From: Hypsibius dujardini
Lineage: Eukaryota; Tardigrada; Eutardigrada; Parachela; Hypsibiidae
Length of the DNA stretch: 38,802 bases
Reading direction: 5' to 3'
NCBI GenBank assembly: GCA_001579985.1
Contig: LRSR01007313.1
Coordinates: forward strand, 1 to 38,802
Shown here: positions 21,830-32,260 of the stretch, one piece after another
Layout: every line of letters starts with the position of its first letter
How positions within the stretch are numbered: position 1 is the first letter of the stretch
Program-made: the position numbers and the translations under genes
Notes under the pieces: generated by a model
What the model saw: the letters and a program-made list of their open reading frames with translations, nothing else
What the model was told of the DNA's origin: nothing
Database searches by the model: none

Positions 21830-22290
21830 TCATCCAACCCACATGCATTGAGGATAAGTGCCCAGTACACACGATGCATTTCCTTTCTGAATTTCAATAC
21901 TGATTCGTTGCCTTAAATACTCTAAAGAATGCTGGTGCTGTTCCACCCATTTGACGATGTCGGTGACAACCGTACTGGCTTCGGGTCCTGTACTGGCTGC
22001 GGTCGTCATGTCGCGCATAGCTCGCTCGACCACCGGAGTACCTCGCCCTTTTTTACTCTTTGGTGCTGCGGGGACTTCCTCCCCAGTCACATCTGGGCAC
22101 CGCCGTGATGTCGCCCGAGTCGGCAGTGAAAGAAATGAAGGAGATCAGGCCCATCAACGAGTGAACCGATGCAAGAGGCAGGGTATGCTAATTCACTCGC
22201 TTTCCGGATTCCAAGTTTACCCTTGCTAACCGGCAGGCTTACTTGTCTCCATACGGTCGGCGTCATCGCGGTGTTACAAATAGCCTCCAC
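21830..22290 (-). pseudogene. Decayed reverse-transcriptase-type fragment
   Basis: On the - strand, 22290-22150 encodes a stretch with W-R-Q-V-S-LPVSKGKLGIRKASELAYPA, the pattern (W..(V/A)sLPv..GGLGiR.a.eLA.PA) common near the C-terminal part of polyproteins with reverse transcriptase. Frame changes follow: the neighbouring frame gives SVHSLMGLISF, and a third frame from about 22100 to 21830 encodes about 85 residues including VVERAMRDM and VVTDIVKWVEQH. No polymerase catalytic motif is present. Most likely the tail of a dead retroelement; the exact clade is unclear. Confidence 0.5.
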
Positions 22291-22499
22291 ACTCGTGAAC
22301 TATGAACTGAACTCGACGATGAACGATGTTTTTGTTAACTAGACACAGCGGCAGCGCAATTTATAGCCCGGTTCACTCGTCCTCATCCGATAAAAAGGTA
22401 CTTGGAGCGATTTACGGAGTGAGATTTAAAAAAATCTCCATATTTTTATAACTAGTTCAATATGGTTGCTGATTTATAAAATGTATGTCATTGGCGGCT

Positions 22500-22965
22500 C
22501 TCCTGAGCCCGGGAAAATTTTTTGGCAAAATTTCAAAGTTGGGTAAGCACTGGAAGATTCCATTGTCCTTGATTTTCACTAAAAAAATGGTGGTTTCTAT
22601 ACAGGTAAAAGCACAAAAGGCAGTTAATATGACACCATTCTATGCCAAATACAATAAGTATATAATCGATTGAGGTTAGCTTATTATTTTTCTGACACGA
22701 AGGGGCGGAGTTCTGCTAATTCTGAAAACGCAAATTTTTGGCCCTTTCTTAAAACTTTTCATTGCTCCATCCCTTACATTCTAAAAGTATCTGGCTGATG
22801 CCAATCACTTCTAAATTAATTTTGGGATGGGATAGTGTCAAAACAATTATAGTTAGTGCATTTCAATAAATCGTCATTTTACAGTAAAAATCAGGGAAAA
22901 CGAATTCTTTTAGAATTTTCCCAACTTTGAAATTTCGTCAAAGTCATGTTTTCATAGATTCGCTA
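22500..22965. repeat. Foldback repeat family C, copy 1
   Basis: A left arm near 22515-22590 (AAATTTCAAAGTTGGG, then TGATTTTCA) is mirrored in reverse complement near 22885-22955. The same arm sequence is found at 25479-26012. Arms are imperfect. Probably an old MITE-like element downstream of the minus-strand gene. Confidence 0.6.
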
Positions 22966-23077
22966 GATGATTAATAGAATAAACAAATTGTCATTAGCAT
23001 CAGACTTATTACAAAAAGAACGGAGACGTTTTGAAACACCCTTCCGAAAATCGCCGTAAGTAGAAACAAACTAAATT

Positions 23078-23083
23078 TTTATT
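23078..23083 (-). terminator. Candidate polyadenylation signal of the 435-residue gene
   Basis: AATAAA on the - strand (TTTATT on +), about 215 bases after the stop at 23298-23300. Plausible by position only. Confidence 0.4.
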
Positions 23084-23297
23084 TAATTAAGCTTTGCCGG
23101 AAAATGTTCTTTGAAAACGCACGTTTCAACGCACGTGCGTTGTGGGGAAAAATGTAAAATATAGAATAAAAGAATGTATAGAATACAAATAGAATATCTC
23201 CAAAGAATATATATGCAGAACCAACTGTTTCATTGTAATCGAGTCCAACTGTTTCATTGTGTAATCGAGTCCGCGACTACTGCAGCGCAATGTTGCT

Positions 23298-26200
23298 TTA
23301 AATCATTTGCGACAGGAGATTTGGATGCTGCCGGTGTAACGAAGCCGCAGCACTCGAGTAGTTACCGATGGCCCCGTCCAGACTTCCGCCTGAGCCTTCC
23401 GTCTGGATGTTTTGTCCGAAGCCGTCGCTGTTGTTGTGGATCACTAACAGCGCGCCCCCTGCTCCGTTCGGTGCTTTGTAGAGCCCTTCACTGCCTGGCC
23501 GTTCCAATTCCAGTGTCGCTTTCGACATGACCGCCACATGTGGCTGATTGGACAGAGCGTGCTTCAGAAGGGGTATAGCTTCTTCGTCGGCATAGTCGCT
23601 GAACGCGTAGACCCGCATATTCGCAAGGTGCTCCTCTGCGGAGATGTACTTGAGCGCCAGAAACTGTAACCGATTCAGCAGGTCTGCTCCAATCTCCTGT
23701 ACATCACGCATCACACAAGACAGCATTATCAAAACAGCATCTGTGCACACAGTACGAGACTGGTTATGATTCTCTCACATTGAAATACATTCATTGGTTT
23801 GGATACAAAAAAATTGAAACTTCGGAAACTTTGCGGATAAATCAATCAATCAAGCCCCGGGCCATAGAACAAAGTGGTGCGGAATTTTTTCTTCGTTATA
23901 TTGTTCTGAAACCGCGGATGTAATTTCCAGCCCGAGACCCCAATATAAAATTATGATATATATGGACAAGTATTTGTGAAAACAACCCACTCCGATTGAA
24001 ATGGAAAATCTCCGTTCTTGCCCAAGTTAGATTTGATGGACTTTATAATTGTATGGGGATGATGTGCATTTCTAATCACCCCCCGTTTTGTATCCTCCCG
24101 TATTTTTTAGCCACTTAGCAATTCCGATACGGTGGGGCCATGAGTTCGTTTAGGGTTCTTTCAAGTCAGAACCAAAACCTCTCATGGTCGGGCAAGGGGG
24201 AAGGGGAGTAGAGGGATATAATAATTTTTTTTAAACTCAACCAAAACATTTTCAAGAATAAATGGGAAGTCAAAACATTCGAGAATAAAATTTGATGATA
24301 AAACTGTCCAAAATAACAAATATACACCTGGTTCTGCCTAGTGAAATATTTCGCTGATGCCAAGCTATTAAAAATTGACTCCGGGATGGGGTATTCTCCG
24401 GAAAATGGATTGTAACTTGAATGTCTGTTTAACGTTTAGATTTTATTGGTGGATAAATTATATTTTATGGCCTGTTTAATGTGTAGATGAAAGTCCCTCC
24501 ATACTGGGACCACTGAGTGATTTGAACCAGAACCCAAGAAGTTGTGGGTACGTAGTTTGGTTGTTGTGCGTTTTTGTTTAAAAGGCTCGAGCAATTATTA
24601 TTTCGTTATCAGAAAAAGTTACAAATAAATAAACTTAATTTATTTCAAAGGGAAAGTAGATCGATTCCATAACTCGAATGGAACTTTCAATCTTACACGT
24701 GCGAATATGGAGGGAGGGTTGAAGGTGTACACGTATCCCTGAGGACAGAGGACTTCCAAGGCAGACAGCTCATTCCTGGCTTGTTCCAGTGCGCTGGCCA
24801 GCAGCAGCTCCAGCGAGACCACATCTCCACGGCGGAGTTTCACAAAGTTATCACAGCATTCGGTCCGCGACGGAAGAACCCGGTCAAATATGATCAATTG
24901 TTCCAAGAGAATCTTGGCAGTGTCGCGGGATATTGTCCGGTCCTTGGCTTCTGCCAGACTGGGTAGGCAACGACGGCCGACCAGGTTCGCCACAATATGG
25001 CTACGCAGACTTTGGTCATAGGCTTCTTGCAGTGCGGGAATCTGTTTGTCCTCTACACTTGGAATAACAAAATCCGCGCTTAATTCCGTTCCCTGAAAAG
25101 TAAAACTATTCTAAACTCTATCACTAATTATTATTTAAGTTATAATTTTAGAATTGATAGTTTTAGGAAAAATGGAATCCTCCCGAGTTTCTCCAACTTC
25201 GAACTCATATCTAAAAGCATTTTGAAGCCTGACCGGTGAAATAAATTTTGAGAAATCAACCGTAATATGAAACTATTAAATAAATAATGTGGCCGAATTC
25301 TGCCTTCATCAAACTGAAATCGTCCCAAGCAAAACTGAACTAAACCTTTTTAAAAACACTTTTTTAGTTTTATCTGTATTTTACAAAAAAAATAATAAAA
25401 AATAGTTGGAAAACTAAACTTATGTTCGACCGAAACTAACGTAAAAGTGTTAAATACTTAACAATGGCGCCAAATATTCTTAGTTGGGAAGTATTTCACA
25501 TACTGAATTCAAATAGACTTCACTTTTAAGTTTATGAATATGGATAAGTTTTTGAATAAGTTTATGAGTTACATTTATGATGGTTTTCAAAATTTATGTC
25601 ACTGTTGTTGTCCGTATAACTTTTTTGTTAGAATTCAAAAGTTGGGAAAACAATGGAAGACTCCAGTTTCCCTGATTTTGACTTCCGAAACGTCGATTTT
25701 CAGAGGAATTTTTTAATTTGGTGATGTTTCACATCGTCCTTGAAATTCCTCTTAAAATTCCATTTGAAATCAATTGGCGTCAGTGAAATTCTGTTTGGAT
25801 GTCTCGGAGCGATGCTACAGGTCATTCTTGGCACTGACAGGGGAAACTGGAATCTTCCCTTGTTTTCCCAACTTTGAAATTCTGCCAAAAAAGGTTATTG
25901 GGACAACAACGGTGAAATAAATTTCGAAAACCATTGTAAATGTGACTCAATTAATGAAACTTAAAGTGGAGTCAATCTGAATTTGGCATCTGAAAAACTT
26001 CCCAAGTTAGTAACGGAATAGTTTAATAAAGATATTTATTTAAAATATTTTTGTGACTATGAAACAGTAATAAATTACTTGACAAACAACGATAATTAGG
26101 TGTATAGTTTTAATTTTTTTCGCCGGTACCTGGAAGGTTTTATCGTTTAGAGCCGAAACGGCGAGCATAACTTGCCGGTTCTCGAAGTCCGGTTGAACCA

Positions 26201-26642
26201 TCGCGCTGAGTGCGACCATCCGTGCAGTCTGGAAACCGTCTGCGGAGTCGGGGAACCGTTGAACGTGATGATAGTCATCGTACACGTAGTCTCCGTGCAT
26301 GGCCACTAAAGCAATCGGAGTGACAAAGGTGTGCATCGCTCCTTCCATGTTAGTGATCCGGTCGGATTTTTCTGGTTGGAATTTCACACCCAGAGCACGG
26401 TCTTTTTTGTTGCGCATCAGATGTTCCACCAGGGTGGGTGGGACGAATTGGCTGGCACTGATGACGGGTGGTGCGGCCAATGCGTAGGACTCGAGGTAGG
26501 TCGGTCGGATGGGTTCTCCAGCGCGAAGGGTGGTCTTGAAAATGCGATCGGAACGAACGTTGGCCCATGCTTGAATTGTGCTGAGGTTTACTTTTTTCAA
26601 CATGTTCGATGGCGGTGTTCGGGATTCCGGGAGTTCACTCAT
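23298..26642 (-). CDS. 435-residue protein of unknown function (possible DUF4804/MavL-like relative), three coding exons
   Basis: Exons on the - strand: 26642-26130, 25092-24697 and 23696-23298, each a whole number of codons (171, 132, 132 plus stop) with GT-AG borders in phase 0. The start follows an in-frame stop a few codons upstream. No signal peptide, membrane helix or obvious repeat, so probably soluble and intracellular. The most distinctive region is near the C-terminus: HNNSDGFGQN at 390-399 and SLDG at 408-411, with GLYKAPNGAGG just before; another is CPQGYVYTFNPPS late in exon 2. These recall, from memory, the DUF4804 family that includes the Legionella ADP-ribosylhydrolase MavL, but I cannot verify this. 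It carries repeats A and B in intron 2 and foldback repeats in intron 1. Confidence 0.75.
23795..24028 (+). repeat. Dispersed repeat B, copy 2
   Basis: Partner of 13866-14098, same orientation, about 10 kb away, in intron 2 of the minus-strand gene. Confidence 0.75.
24135..24255 (+). repeat. Dispersed repeat A, copy 2
   Basis: Partner of 11270-11385, same orientation. It lies about 100 bases after repeat B copy 2, so A and B may be parts of one longer element that is split elsewhere. Confidence 0.55.
25140..25300. repeat. Foldback repeat family C, partial copy 2
   Basis: Intron 1 of the minus-strand gene. Blocks CCAACTTCGAA, GGTGAAATAAATTT and AAATCAACCGTAA resemble the right arm of copy 3 in the same order. 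Only one arm is clear. Confidence 0.45.
25479..26012. repeat. Foldback repeat family C, copy 3 (long imperfect inverted repeat)
   Basis: Left arm about 25479-25682 and right arm about 25838-26012 are imperfect reverse complements. Matching blocks from outside in: GTTGGGAAGT / ACTTCCCAAGT, GACTTCACTTTTAAGTTT, GGTTTTC(A/G)AAATTTAT, GTTGTTGTCC, AAGTTGGGAAAACAA and GGAAGA(C/T)TCCAGTTTCCC. The spacer is about 155 bases. No ORF of transposase type. Lies in intron 1 of the minus-strand gene, so its pre-mRNA could form a long hairpin. Confidence 0.75.
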
Positions 26643-26683
26643 GCGCCGATTACTTTAAAATAACAGGGAATTGGTAGATTATT
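26643..26683 (-). other. Probable 5' UTR part of the first coding exon
   Basis: Reading the - strand, CTTTGTTGCAG ends at 26684, giving a good acceptor 41 bases before the start codon of the 435-residue protein. It implies an upstream non-coding exon. Confidence 0.5.
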
Positions 26684-26800
26684 CTGCAACAAAGATGAGA
26701 TGCATGGATACTTTGTAACAGGAACATTATTACCAGCGGGAACAGCTGATGCAACCAAGTTCAATGGAATAGAATAAACGAACTCATGCGAGTTGGAACA

Positions 26801-27080
26801 CACGCACAGTCGATCGGACGAAATAATGGGTGGACGGCCGAAAAGGTGGATGGACGCCTGGACGGACGAACGGACGAATAGATAGACGGACGCTTTGAAG
26901 GAGGGTTAGACAGACGGTTAGACGGACGGTGGGACATACGTACGGACAGACGAATAGATAGAGGGACGGTTGGATGGACGGACAAACGGATGGATTAAAA
27001 GTTGAACGGATGAACAGATCAATAAACGAACGATTGGATGATTGAGAGGACTGGCAGACGAATGGTTGGACTGGCGGATG
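26801..27080 (+). repeat. Degenerate (GGAC)n/(GGAT)n tract
   Basis: Imperfect tetranucleotide repeat of GGAC, GGAT, GAAC and AGAC units, a different family from the TCTG tracts. ORFs across it on the - strand (Ser, Pro, Arg-rich) are artefacts. Weaker GGAC units continue at 27225-27330. Confidence 0.85.
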
Positions 27081-27329
27081 ACCGAATGGGGATGGATGAA
27101 ATTTTTATAGTATTTTATTTGAAGCGGCAGCCTTTGCTCCGTCATTGTTGTTGTTTTTAATATTGTTTGCGTGTCTTACTTTATCTTGTACCATACCCTC
27201 TTAGTCAATATGGCGCCCATCAAACAGACGGCCGACCGAGTAACCGGACGAATAGCTCATGCACAACAGCTGAACCGGCGAAATACCGAAGGATTTGACG
27301 GACGGACAAACGGACAAATGGATCAATAA

Positions 27330-28050
27330 ATCAGTGGTTAAAAGCCAAATGAAGACGACGTGGACTATCTCTGGCTTGACGGGGGGCGTACAGAAAACAG
27401 AAAACCTTTTAAATGAACCGAGAAGCGAATAATTCGACAATAATGAATGACACAGATAACGGATGAACCAGTTTTGTACCGTGGAGTAACCGATGAACGA
27501 AGGGAAGGAACTCGGCTGGATAAAGGGAAACGTCTGCGGATGGAGGAATGTAAACTTATATATGTTTACTCACCACTTAAATAAATACCGGTGCAGTGTA
27601 TAGGCGGTAGCTGCACTTCGAGCAAAGATGCGGTTGAGACTCAGGAAAACCGTCGCAGCGAGAACTGTGAGTATGCTATGAGCTCTTGACGATGGCTACC
27701 CGTCAATAACGCATATGACAGCGCTGCCATGTGGCTGACGCGTTCAGTACTACAATTATGCCACATTCACAGATTCCACTTCGGTTGTCGGGAAGCTCTG
27801 ACTCGTGCCCCGCCGCCGCGGAGTTGTGCAGTAATGCCTACGGCGCACCAACTGCGCAGCAAGCAATGAGCAAAGTACATGACTATAACAATGATTTATT
27901 TGTCTCTGCACCGACAACACTGGACAGTAATAAGTTGTTTAAAGGTTTCTGACTCAGCACATATTGCCTTTGCATATACATAGAGTGTACTCGCTTATTT
28001 TGCAGCGTTGATTTCGCTATTGCAAACTATCTTATCTCCCTGATTTTGAT
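27330..28050. other. Intergenic, no gene seen apart from the candidate UTR exon
   Basis: A 73-codon ORF at 27731-27952 begins with GTG, resembles nothing I know and is likely chance. I see no other feature. Confidence 0.4.
27574..27700 (-). promoter_or_regulatory. Candidate non-coding first exon of the 435-residue gene
   Basis: On the - strand a strong donor (AAGTG, then GTGAGT at 27573-27568) ends a stretch of about 120 bases with no ATG. Spliced to the acceptor at 26684 it would provide the 5' UTR, with a promoter near or above 27,700. The 5' limit is a guess, and a donor alone is weak evidence. Confidence 0.35.
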
Positions 28051-28052
28051 AG

Positions 28053-28705
28053 TACAGTCAGTCCCAAGTTGTCCTCCGGTTGCACAAAAACAAGTATGCG
28101 CATGCAGTTCAAAGATAAAAGATAAAGATTAAGATAGATAAGGATAAAGATAAGGATCAGTAAGGATCAGCAAAAGATAAGGATCCGTATTTCATTCGGA
28201 CAATTCTTTGTTAAAAGTACACGCAGCCGTTACCTGAAAGTTTGAGGGAATTGTTGTTACACTGATTTCAAGTGATTGAACATCTGTTTGCCACAAGTGT
28301 CACTGCCCTCTGGACGAAGTTTCATTTTTCTAACTTATTGATTGCTGAATGATCATGGCGTTTGGAAAGCAAATCCCTCAAGAAGTCGCACTGGCGGTGC
28401 ATGATATGCGGAGAATGAAGCTTACTTTCAAGCAGATCGGGACCTTTTTTCGCAAAGGGGAAGACTGACCTTCTGATGTTTCTGTGATTTTATTACCCGG
28501 TTTTGGTTTCTGTTTTGTTTGTTTTTTTAAATTTGTTAATCTTCGGCAGTCTTTTTACGTTCAGTAATTACTGCGGTGTTGGGAGTTCGTGATTGGTCGG
28601 TAGGCGTGATTTGCTTGACCAGAAGTGTGCATTCAGGGGAGGAGTTTGAGGTATTTTTTAAGCCGTGAAATGCACGAACCGGAGGACAATTTGGGACTGA
28701 CTGTA
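28053..28705. mobile_element. Deleted Tc1/mariner-like element with 29-bp TIRs and TA borders
   Basis: Left end TA-CAGTCAGTCCCAAGTTGTC (28053 on, through CTCCGGTT) and right end to 28705 are reverse complements over 29 bases with one mismatch. CAGT ends beside TA are the Tc1/mariner hallmark. At 653 bases it is too short for a full transposase. It contains a GATA-rich simple repeat at about 28115-28190 and an ORF remnant at 28355-28468. Confidence 0.85.
28355..28468 (+). pseudogene. Possible transposase N-terminal remnant inside the Tc1-like element
   Basis: ATG at 28355 opens 37 codons to a TGA. The peptide MAFGKQIPQEVALAVHDM followed by KLTFKQIGTFFRKG looks like the start of a helix-turn-helix as found at the N-terminus of Tc1-type transposases. 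No DDE/DDD catalytic part follows, so it cannot be an active transposase. Confidence 0.4.
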
Positions 28706-29032
28706 GCCGGGAAAAACAGCCAAGGCGTTCCTTTTCTCGGTGATTTGCCTGCTTGTTGTGCGCATCTGTCTTCTGAGTTGTCCATATGAATCATGCGAGT
28801 TTTTAAAGTTTAACGAAAGAGACAGAGCCACGGCCACGGATAAACAAGCGGATATGTCCTCGTATCACCGTTGCAAGAGCGTGCAAAACCCGAGAGATTA
28901 TTAGCTAGTTTCACATAGCAAAATAAAAGCTGCAAAATAAACGAGCTTTGAATACCTCTTTTTTTCAAAATAATTTGTATTTTAATTAAACCAGTGAGAA
29001 TTAAGCTAAGCTATACCTTATTGTATTTCTCT

Positions 29033-29080
29033 GCCGGGCGGGGCGGGGCGGCGGAGGCGGAAAAGGGGGTCGACATTCAT
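29033..29080 (+). other. G-rich cluster (GGGCGGGGCGGGG)
   Basis: Three close runs of three or more G and a fourth run about 15 bases on. It could form a weak G-quadruplex or bind GC-box factors. It lies near the 3' end of the GPCR pseudogene, so a promoter role is not suggested. Confidence 0.35.
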
Positions 29081-29124
29081 TTTTAAGATATACTTCCACG
29101 TATGGTACATATCGCCGATTCACG

Positions 29125-29130
29125 TTTATT
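29125..29130 (-). terminator. Candidate polyadenylation signal of the GPCR pseudogene
   Basis: AATAAA on the - strand about 200 bases after the stop at 29332-29334. Confidence 0.35.
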
Positions 29131-29331
29131 CACATACTGTACAGTCTTGGGATACGTTTTCCAGCGCATTGCGCGACGCTAAATCGAAATATTGTTCACG
29201 TTGAAACTTTACCTTTTACGTACCTCAACTTTTAAATTGTTTTCCCTTCTCAAATATTACTTATCCGGTGTGATATAGCACAGCGGCAATGTGTAGGCAC
29301 TTTAAAATTTTAACACATTGCGAAAAGTAGT

Positions 29332-30473
29332 TTAAGACAATGAACGCCGCAGGCCCGCAGCGGAACCGGAGCCGTTAATATCTATGCTTTCAACCATTCC
29401 CGGTCTAGAGTTATGTCCCCCTCTTCGACGTGTCAAGATACGACGCAGTTCAAGTCTGTAGTTGCGGTTGAGGCAGACGAAAATGATCTAAAAAAAACGA
29501 AACATTCCCAATATAGTAAGATTAATGTGTAGTTCGAGTGATCGAATGGCTCATTATTTTTACCAGACTAAAAGAATATTGCAATATCAGACAGAGACGC
29601 ATCCAAACCAGCAGCAGGGGCTTCAGGAACACCGTCAGACCCAGCGAGAGAATGACATACGTGAGCACGTGACCACACAAAATACGAACGACACTAACAG
29701 CATCCACGCTACTCTTAATCGTCTTCTCCGCATTTGCATTATTCGTAGAGGCTCTGGAATGGGAACGCCGCCGTTTTTTGACTGGGAGACCTTCGTGGTC
29801 CAAAAAGCCACAGAATGACCGACAATTATGACCAGTACCCCACCGCCTACTGCATAAGGGCCGGACGTGCTCAGACCGAGAAATGCGTAGCTGAAATTGT
29901 TATTCGACTCCGGAATCATTCCACAATGAACCACCCCGGTAATTGGAAAGACCCACCCAACGCCAGAGCGAACGGCAGAGCGGTCGCAATACCCATGCCC
30001 CAGCAAAAGGTCACCATCGCTCGAAACGGCCAAGGTGCAATCCATTTAGAGTAGCGGTACGGGAATATGATAGCAACGAGACGGTTGATGGCCAGCCAGA
30101 CTTCTGTCCAGTTGCTAGCGTAGATCGCAGCGGTCTGGATGGAGTGAATGTAGGTGCAAATATTGCTAGGCACGGCCACGAACCAGTAAGCTTTCCCGTA
30201 AACTACAACTGCGTTGATGGGGAAATGGATGCCGCACATAATGAGGCTGGTAATGAGGAGGTGGGGGATGAGGCTGCCGCAACTGTTTCGGAGTTTCTTG
30301 CGATTGGCAATGATACGGATGAGAAGGGCGTCGCTAAAGACTTCGAAGAGGTTGAGGGTGATGAGCAGGACGAACCACGCGGTTTGCTGAACATGCAGAG
30401 CTTTGGAGTTAAATCGCCAAGCGGCAGAGAGATTAGAATTTTGAATGGTAACGTTTTGGGAGGAATTAGCCAT
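29332..30473 (-). pseudogene. Class A GPCR pseudogene, paralogue 1 (two frameshifts)
   Basis: Exon 1 30473-29564 and exon 2 29487-29332 match the two intact paralogues at 33280 and 35515. Frame 1 carries helices 1-4 (MANSSQNVT start, N-R-L at the end of helix 3, WGMGIAT in helix 4). A 1-base loss near 29940 throws the reading into a second frame (helix 5, loop 3), and a second shift near 29670-29680 into a third (helices 6-7, VWMRLCL). The helix-7 Pro of SP is Leu, and the donor is weakened to GTAAAA. Exon 2 is still open for 51 codons and an intact acceptor remains. Clear loss of function by sequence unless both shifts are assembly errors. Confidence 0.8.
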
Positions 30474-31219
30474 GTTTATGCAGACTACGTCTACGCAGAA
30501 AAAAAAATGACGGTCAGAGCAAGAACTTGGAAATTCGTACGATGGATACTGCTACATTCAACTCTTTGGACCCAATGTGTTTTTTTACGGTGCAGGAATG
30601 CTGTGTAAATCAAAGAGCAACATCAATGGACGTAATCAGTGACATTTGGGGGCCATAATGCGTTGTACAGTCGGCAGGAATTTTATTACGAATCAAAAGA
30701 TCCTTGCTGTGCGATGCGACATCCAAGGGGAGCGGGATTTATGACAGTACTCCTAGTATGATGGAATAAGATCATTGGGTAAACCATGTTATATAGACTG
30801 CCTGGAGAGATCGAATCTTTGGGGATCGAAATGTCGAGCTATACTGAATAATTTCTTCTTCGATCTTTGCGGATGGCTGATATTTTGTGCGGAAAATAAT
30901 ATATGTCAATACATCTTGAGCTTTTCATGTAACCGAGACCAGTAGCATTATTGCCTGCCGGTCATCATCTGCCCATTTATTCTACGCAAGAACACAACAA
31001 AAGCCATTTCTAATCTAAAGCGATTGTGACTCGACTCCGATTGCGAGTAGTCTTTCGTCTTATTTCTGTTACCCCTTCCGGGAGTAGTGTCTCTTTCTGC
31101 ATCTCTCTTCGAAAACCTATTTGTTCATCCGCATTCCACATTGTAATCTTATCCGTCAGTAATACGCCTGGTTCGCGATCACATTCAAACAAGAATGAAA
31201 GGCGCTTCATATAAATCGC
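30474..31219. other. Intergenic, no gene seen
   Basis: No exon or repeat I can support between the GPCR pseudogene start and the foldback MITE. Confidence 0.4.
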
Positions 31220-31755
31220 TACAGTCAACGACAAGATTGAGTGTAATGGAGGGTCCGGGGGGATGGGCAAAGGGGCGGAGCAGGGGTGATTTTCATACAA
31301 TCGAACAATCAACCACTCGATCTGCAGCAGTTGTTTTGTTCCATTTTCAAACAAAGAATTCATTGTCCAGTTTATGTAAAGGATGAAAGCTATGTACAAA
31401 ATGGATGAAAATTAAAAATTTTATGACATCACCGAGCTGAAGAAACATCAAAAACTAAAAGCAACACCGGAAACAAAATTGACAAAATTGGCAGAAGGCA
31501 AACAATCGAGCAGCTTTTAGTTTTTGATGTTTCTTCAGCTCGGTGATGTCATGAAATTTTAAATTTTCATCCATTTTGTACATAGCTTTCATCCTTTACA
31601 TAAACTGGACAATACATTTTTTGTTTGAAAATGGAACAAAACAACTGCTGCAAATTAAGTGGTTGATTGTTCGATTGTATGAAAATCACCCCTGCTCCGC
31701 CCCTTTTGCCCATCCCCCGGACCCTCCATTACACTCAATCTTGTCGTTGACTGTA
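31220..31755. mobile_element. Foldback MITE, 243-bp arms, Tc1/mariner-type ends
   Basis: 31220-31462 and 31513-31755 are near-perfect reverse complements of exactly equal length, separated by 50 bases. The outer ends read TA-CAGTCAACGAC on both sides, so the TA target and CAGT end of Tc1/mariner elements are present. A few substitutions separate the arms (for example ATCTGCAGCAG against the partner around 31320 and 31650). No transposase is encoded. A transcript would fold into a 240-bp hairpin, a natural small-RNA source. Confidence 0.92.
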
Positions 31756-32050
31756 CACTCCTCCTTGCATTCGTAATCGCGTCAGACTTATGTAACCGTT
31801 GCTTTGAGCTACCCGATTTTTTTGCACGATTTGCTCATAGAAGCGGGTTTTTCCACCTACCAAGCGCTCAAGAAAAACGTTTTTAAAGCGATCAAAAATG
31901 GTATATTACAATCGACATGGAACAATTGGACGCTTATTTTTCCATCTATTCATCCGTGTTTTTGTTCTCCGTTCGTCCGAACGTTTGCAATTCATACTTC
32001 AATTCTTTATCCGTCGTTTCGTTCACAGGACTTCTGGTTGTCCCTTCGTC
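31756..32050 (+). other. Short intergenic stretch with CCGT units
   Basis: Contains scattered CCGT/CCGTTCGT units between about 31960 and 32050, running into the hAT element. No gene seen. Confidence 0.4.
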
Positions 32051-32260
32051 CAGTGGCGCGCCGACGGGGGGTGTTTTGTAAAACCCCCCTCAAAAGTAAA
32101 AAAGGTGCCCTAAGGGTCCCCCATTTAGAGAAAAACACCATGATGGAGAATGGTCATGCAATACTCCCCCCTTAAGTTCTATCGGAAATATTTAGGATAC
32201 AATAAACAATTAATTTGGGAAAAATAACACCCCCTCAAACCAAAGCTCGGCGCGTCACTG
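32051..32260. mobile_element. hAT-type MITE, 210 bp, with 8-bp target duplication
   Basis: Ends CAGTGGCGCGCCGA and, in reverse complement, CAGTGACGCGCCGA form 14-bp inverted repeats with one mismatch, the CAGTG start being typical of hAT elements. The flanks CCTTCGTC at 32043-32050 and 32261-32268 are identical 8-bp direct repeats, the size hAT transposases make. It sits at the edge of a simple-repeat tract and has no ORF. The intact duplication suggests a fairly recent insertion. Confidence 0.93.

Noticed and set aside
24481-24560. Possible tRNA-like T-arm sequence
   Set aside because: No cloverleaf could be drawn. I found no tRNA or rRNA gene in the window by eye.
26918-27145. Ser/Pro/Arg-rich minus-strand ORFs at 26761-27145
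   Set aside because: Translations of a GGAC tetranucleotide tract, without stops for the same reason as the TCTG tracts.
29943-30608. 221-codon plus-strand ORF over the GPCR pseudogene
   Set aside because: Exact antisense of GPCR helices 1-4. The same antisense frame appears opposite both intact paralogues, so it follows from their codons.
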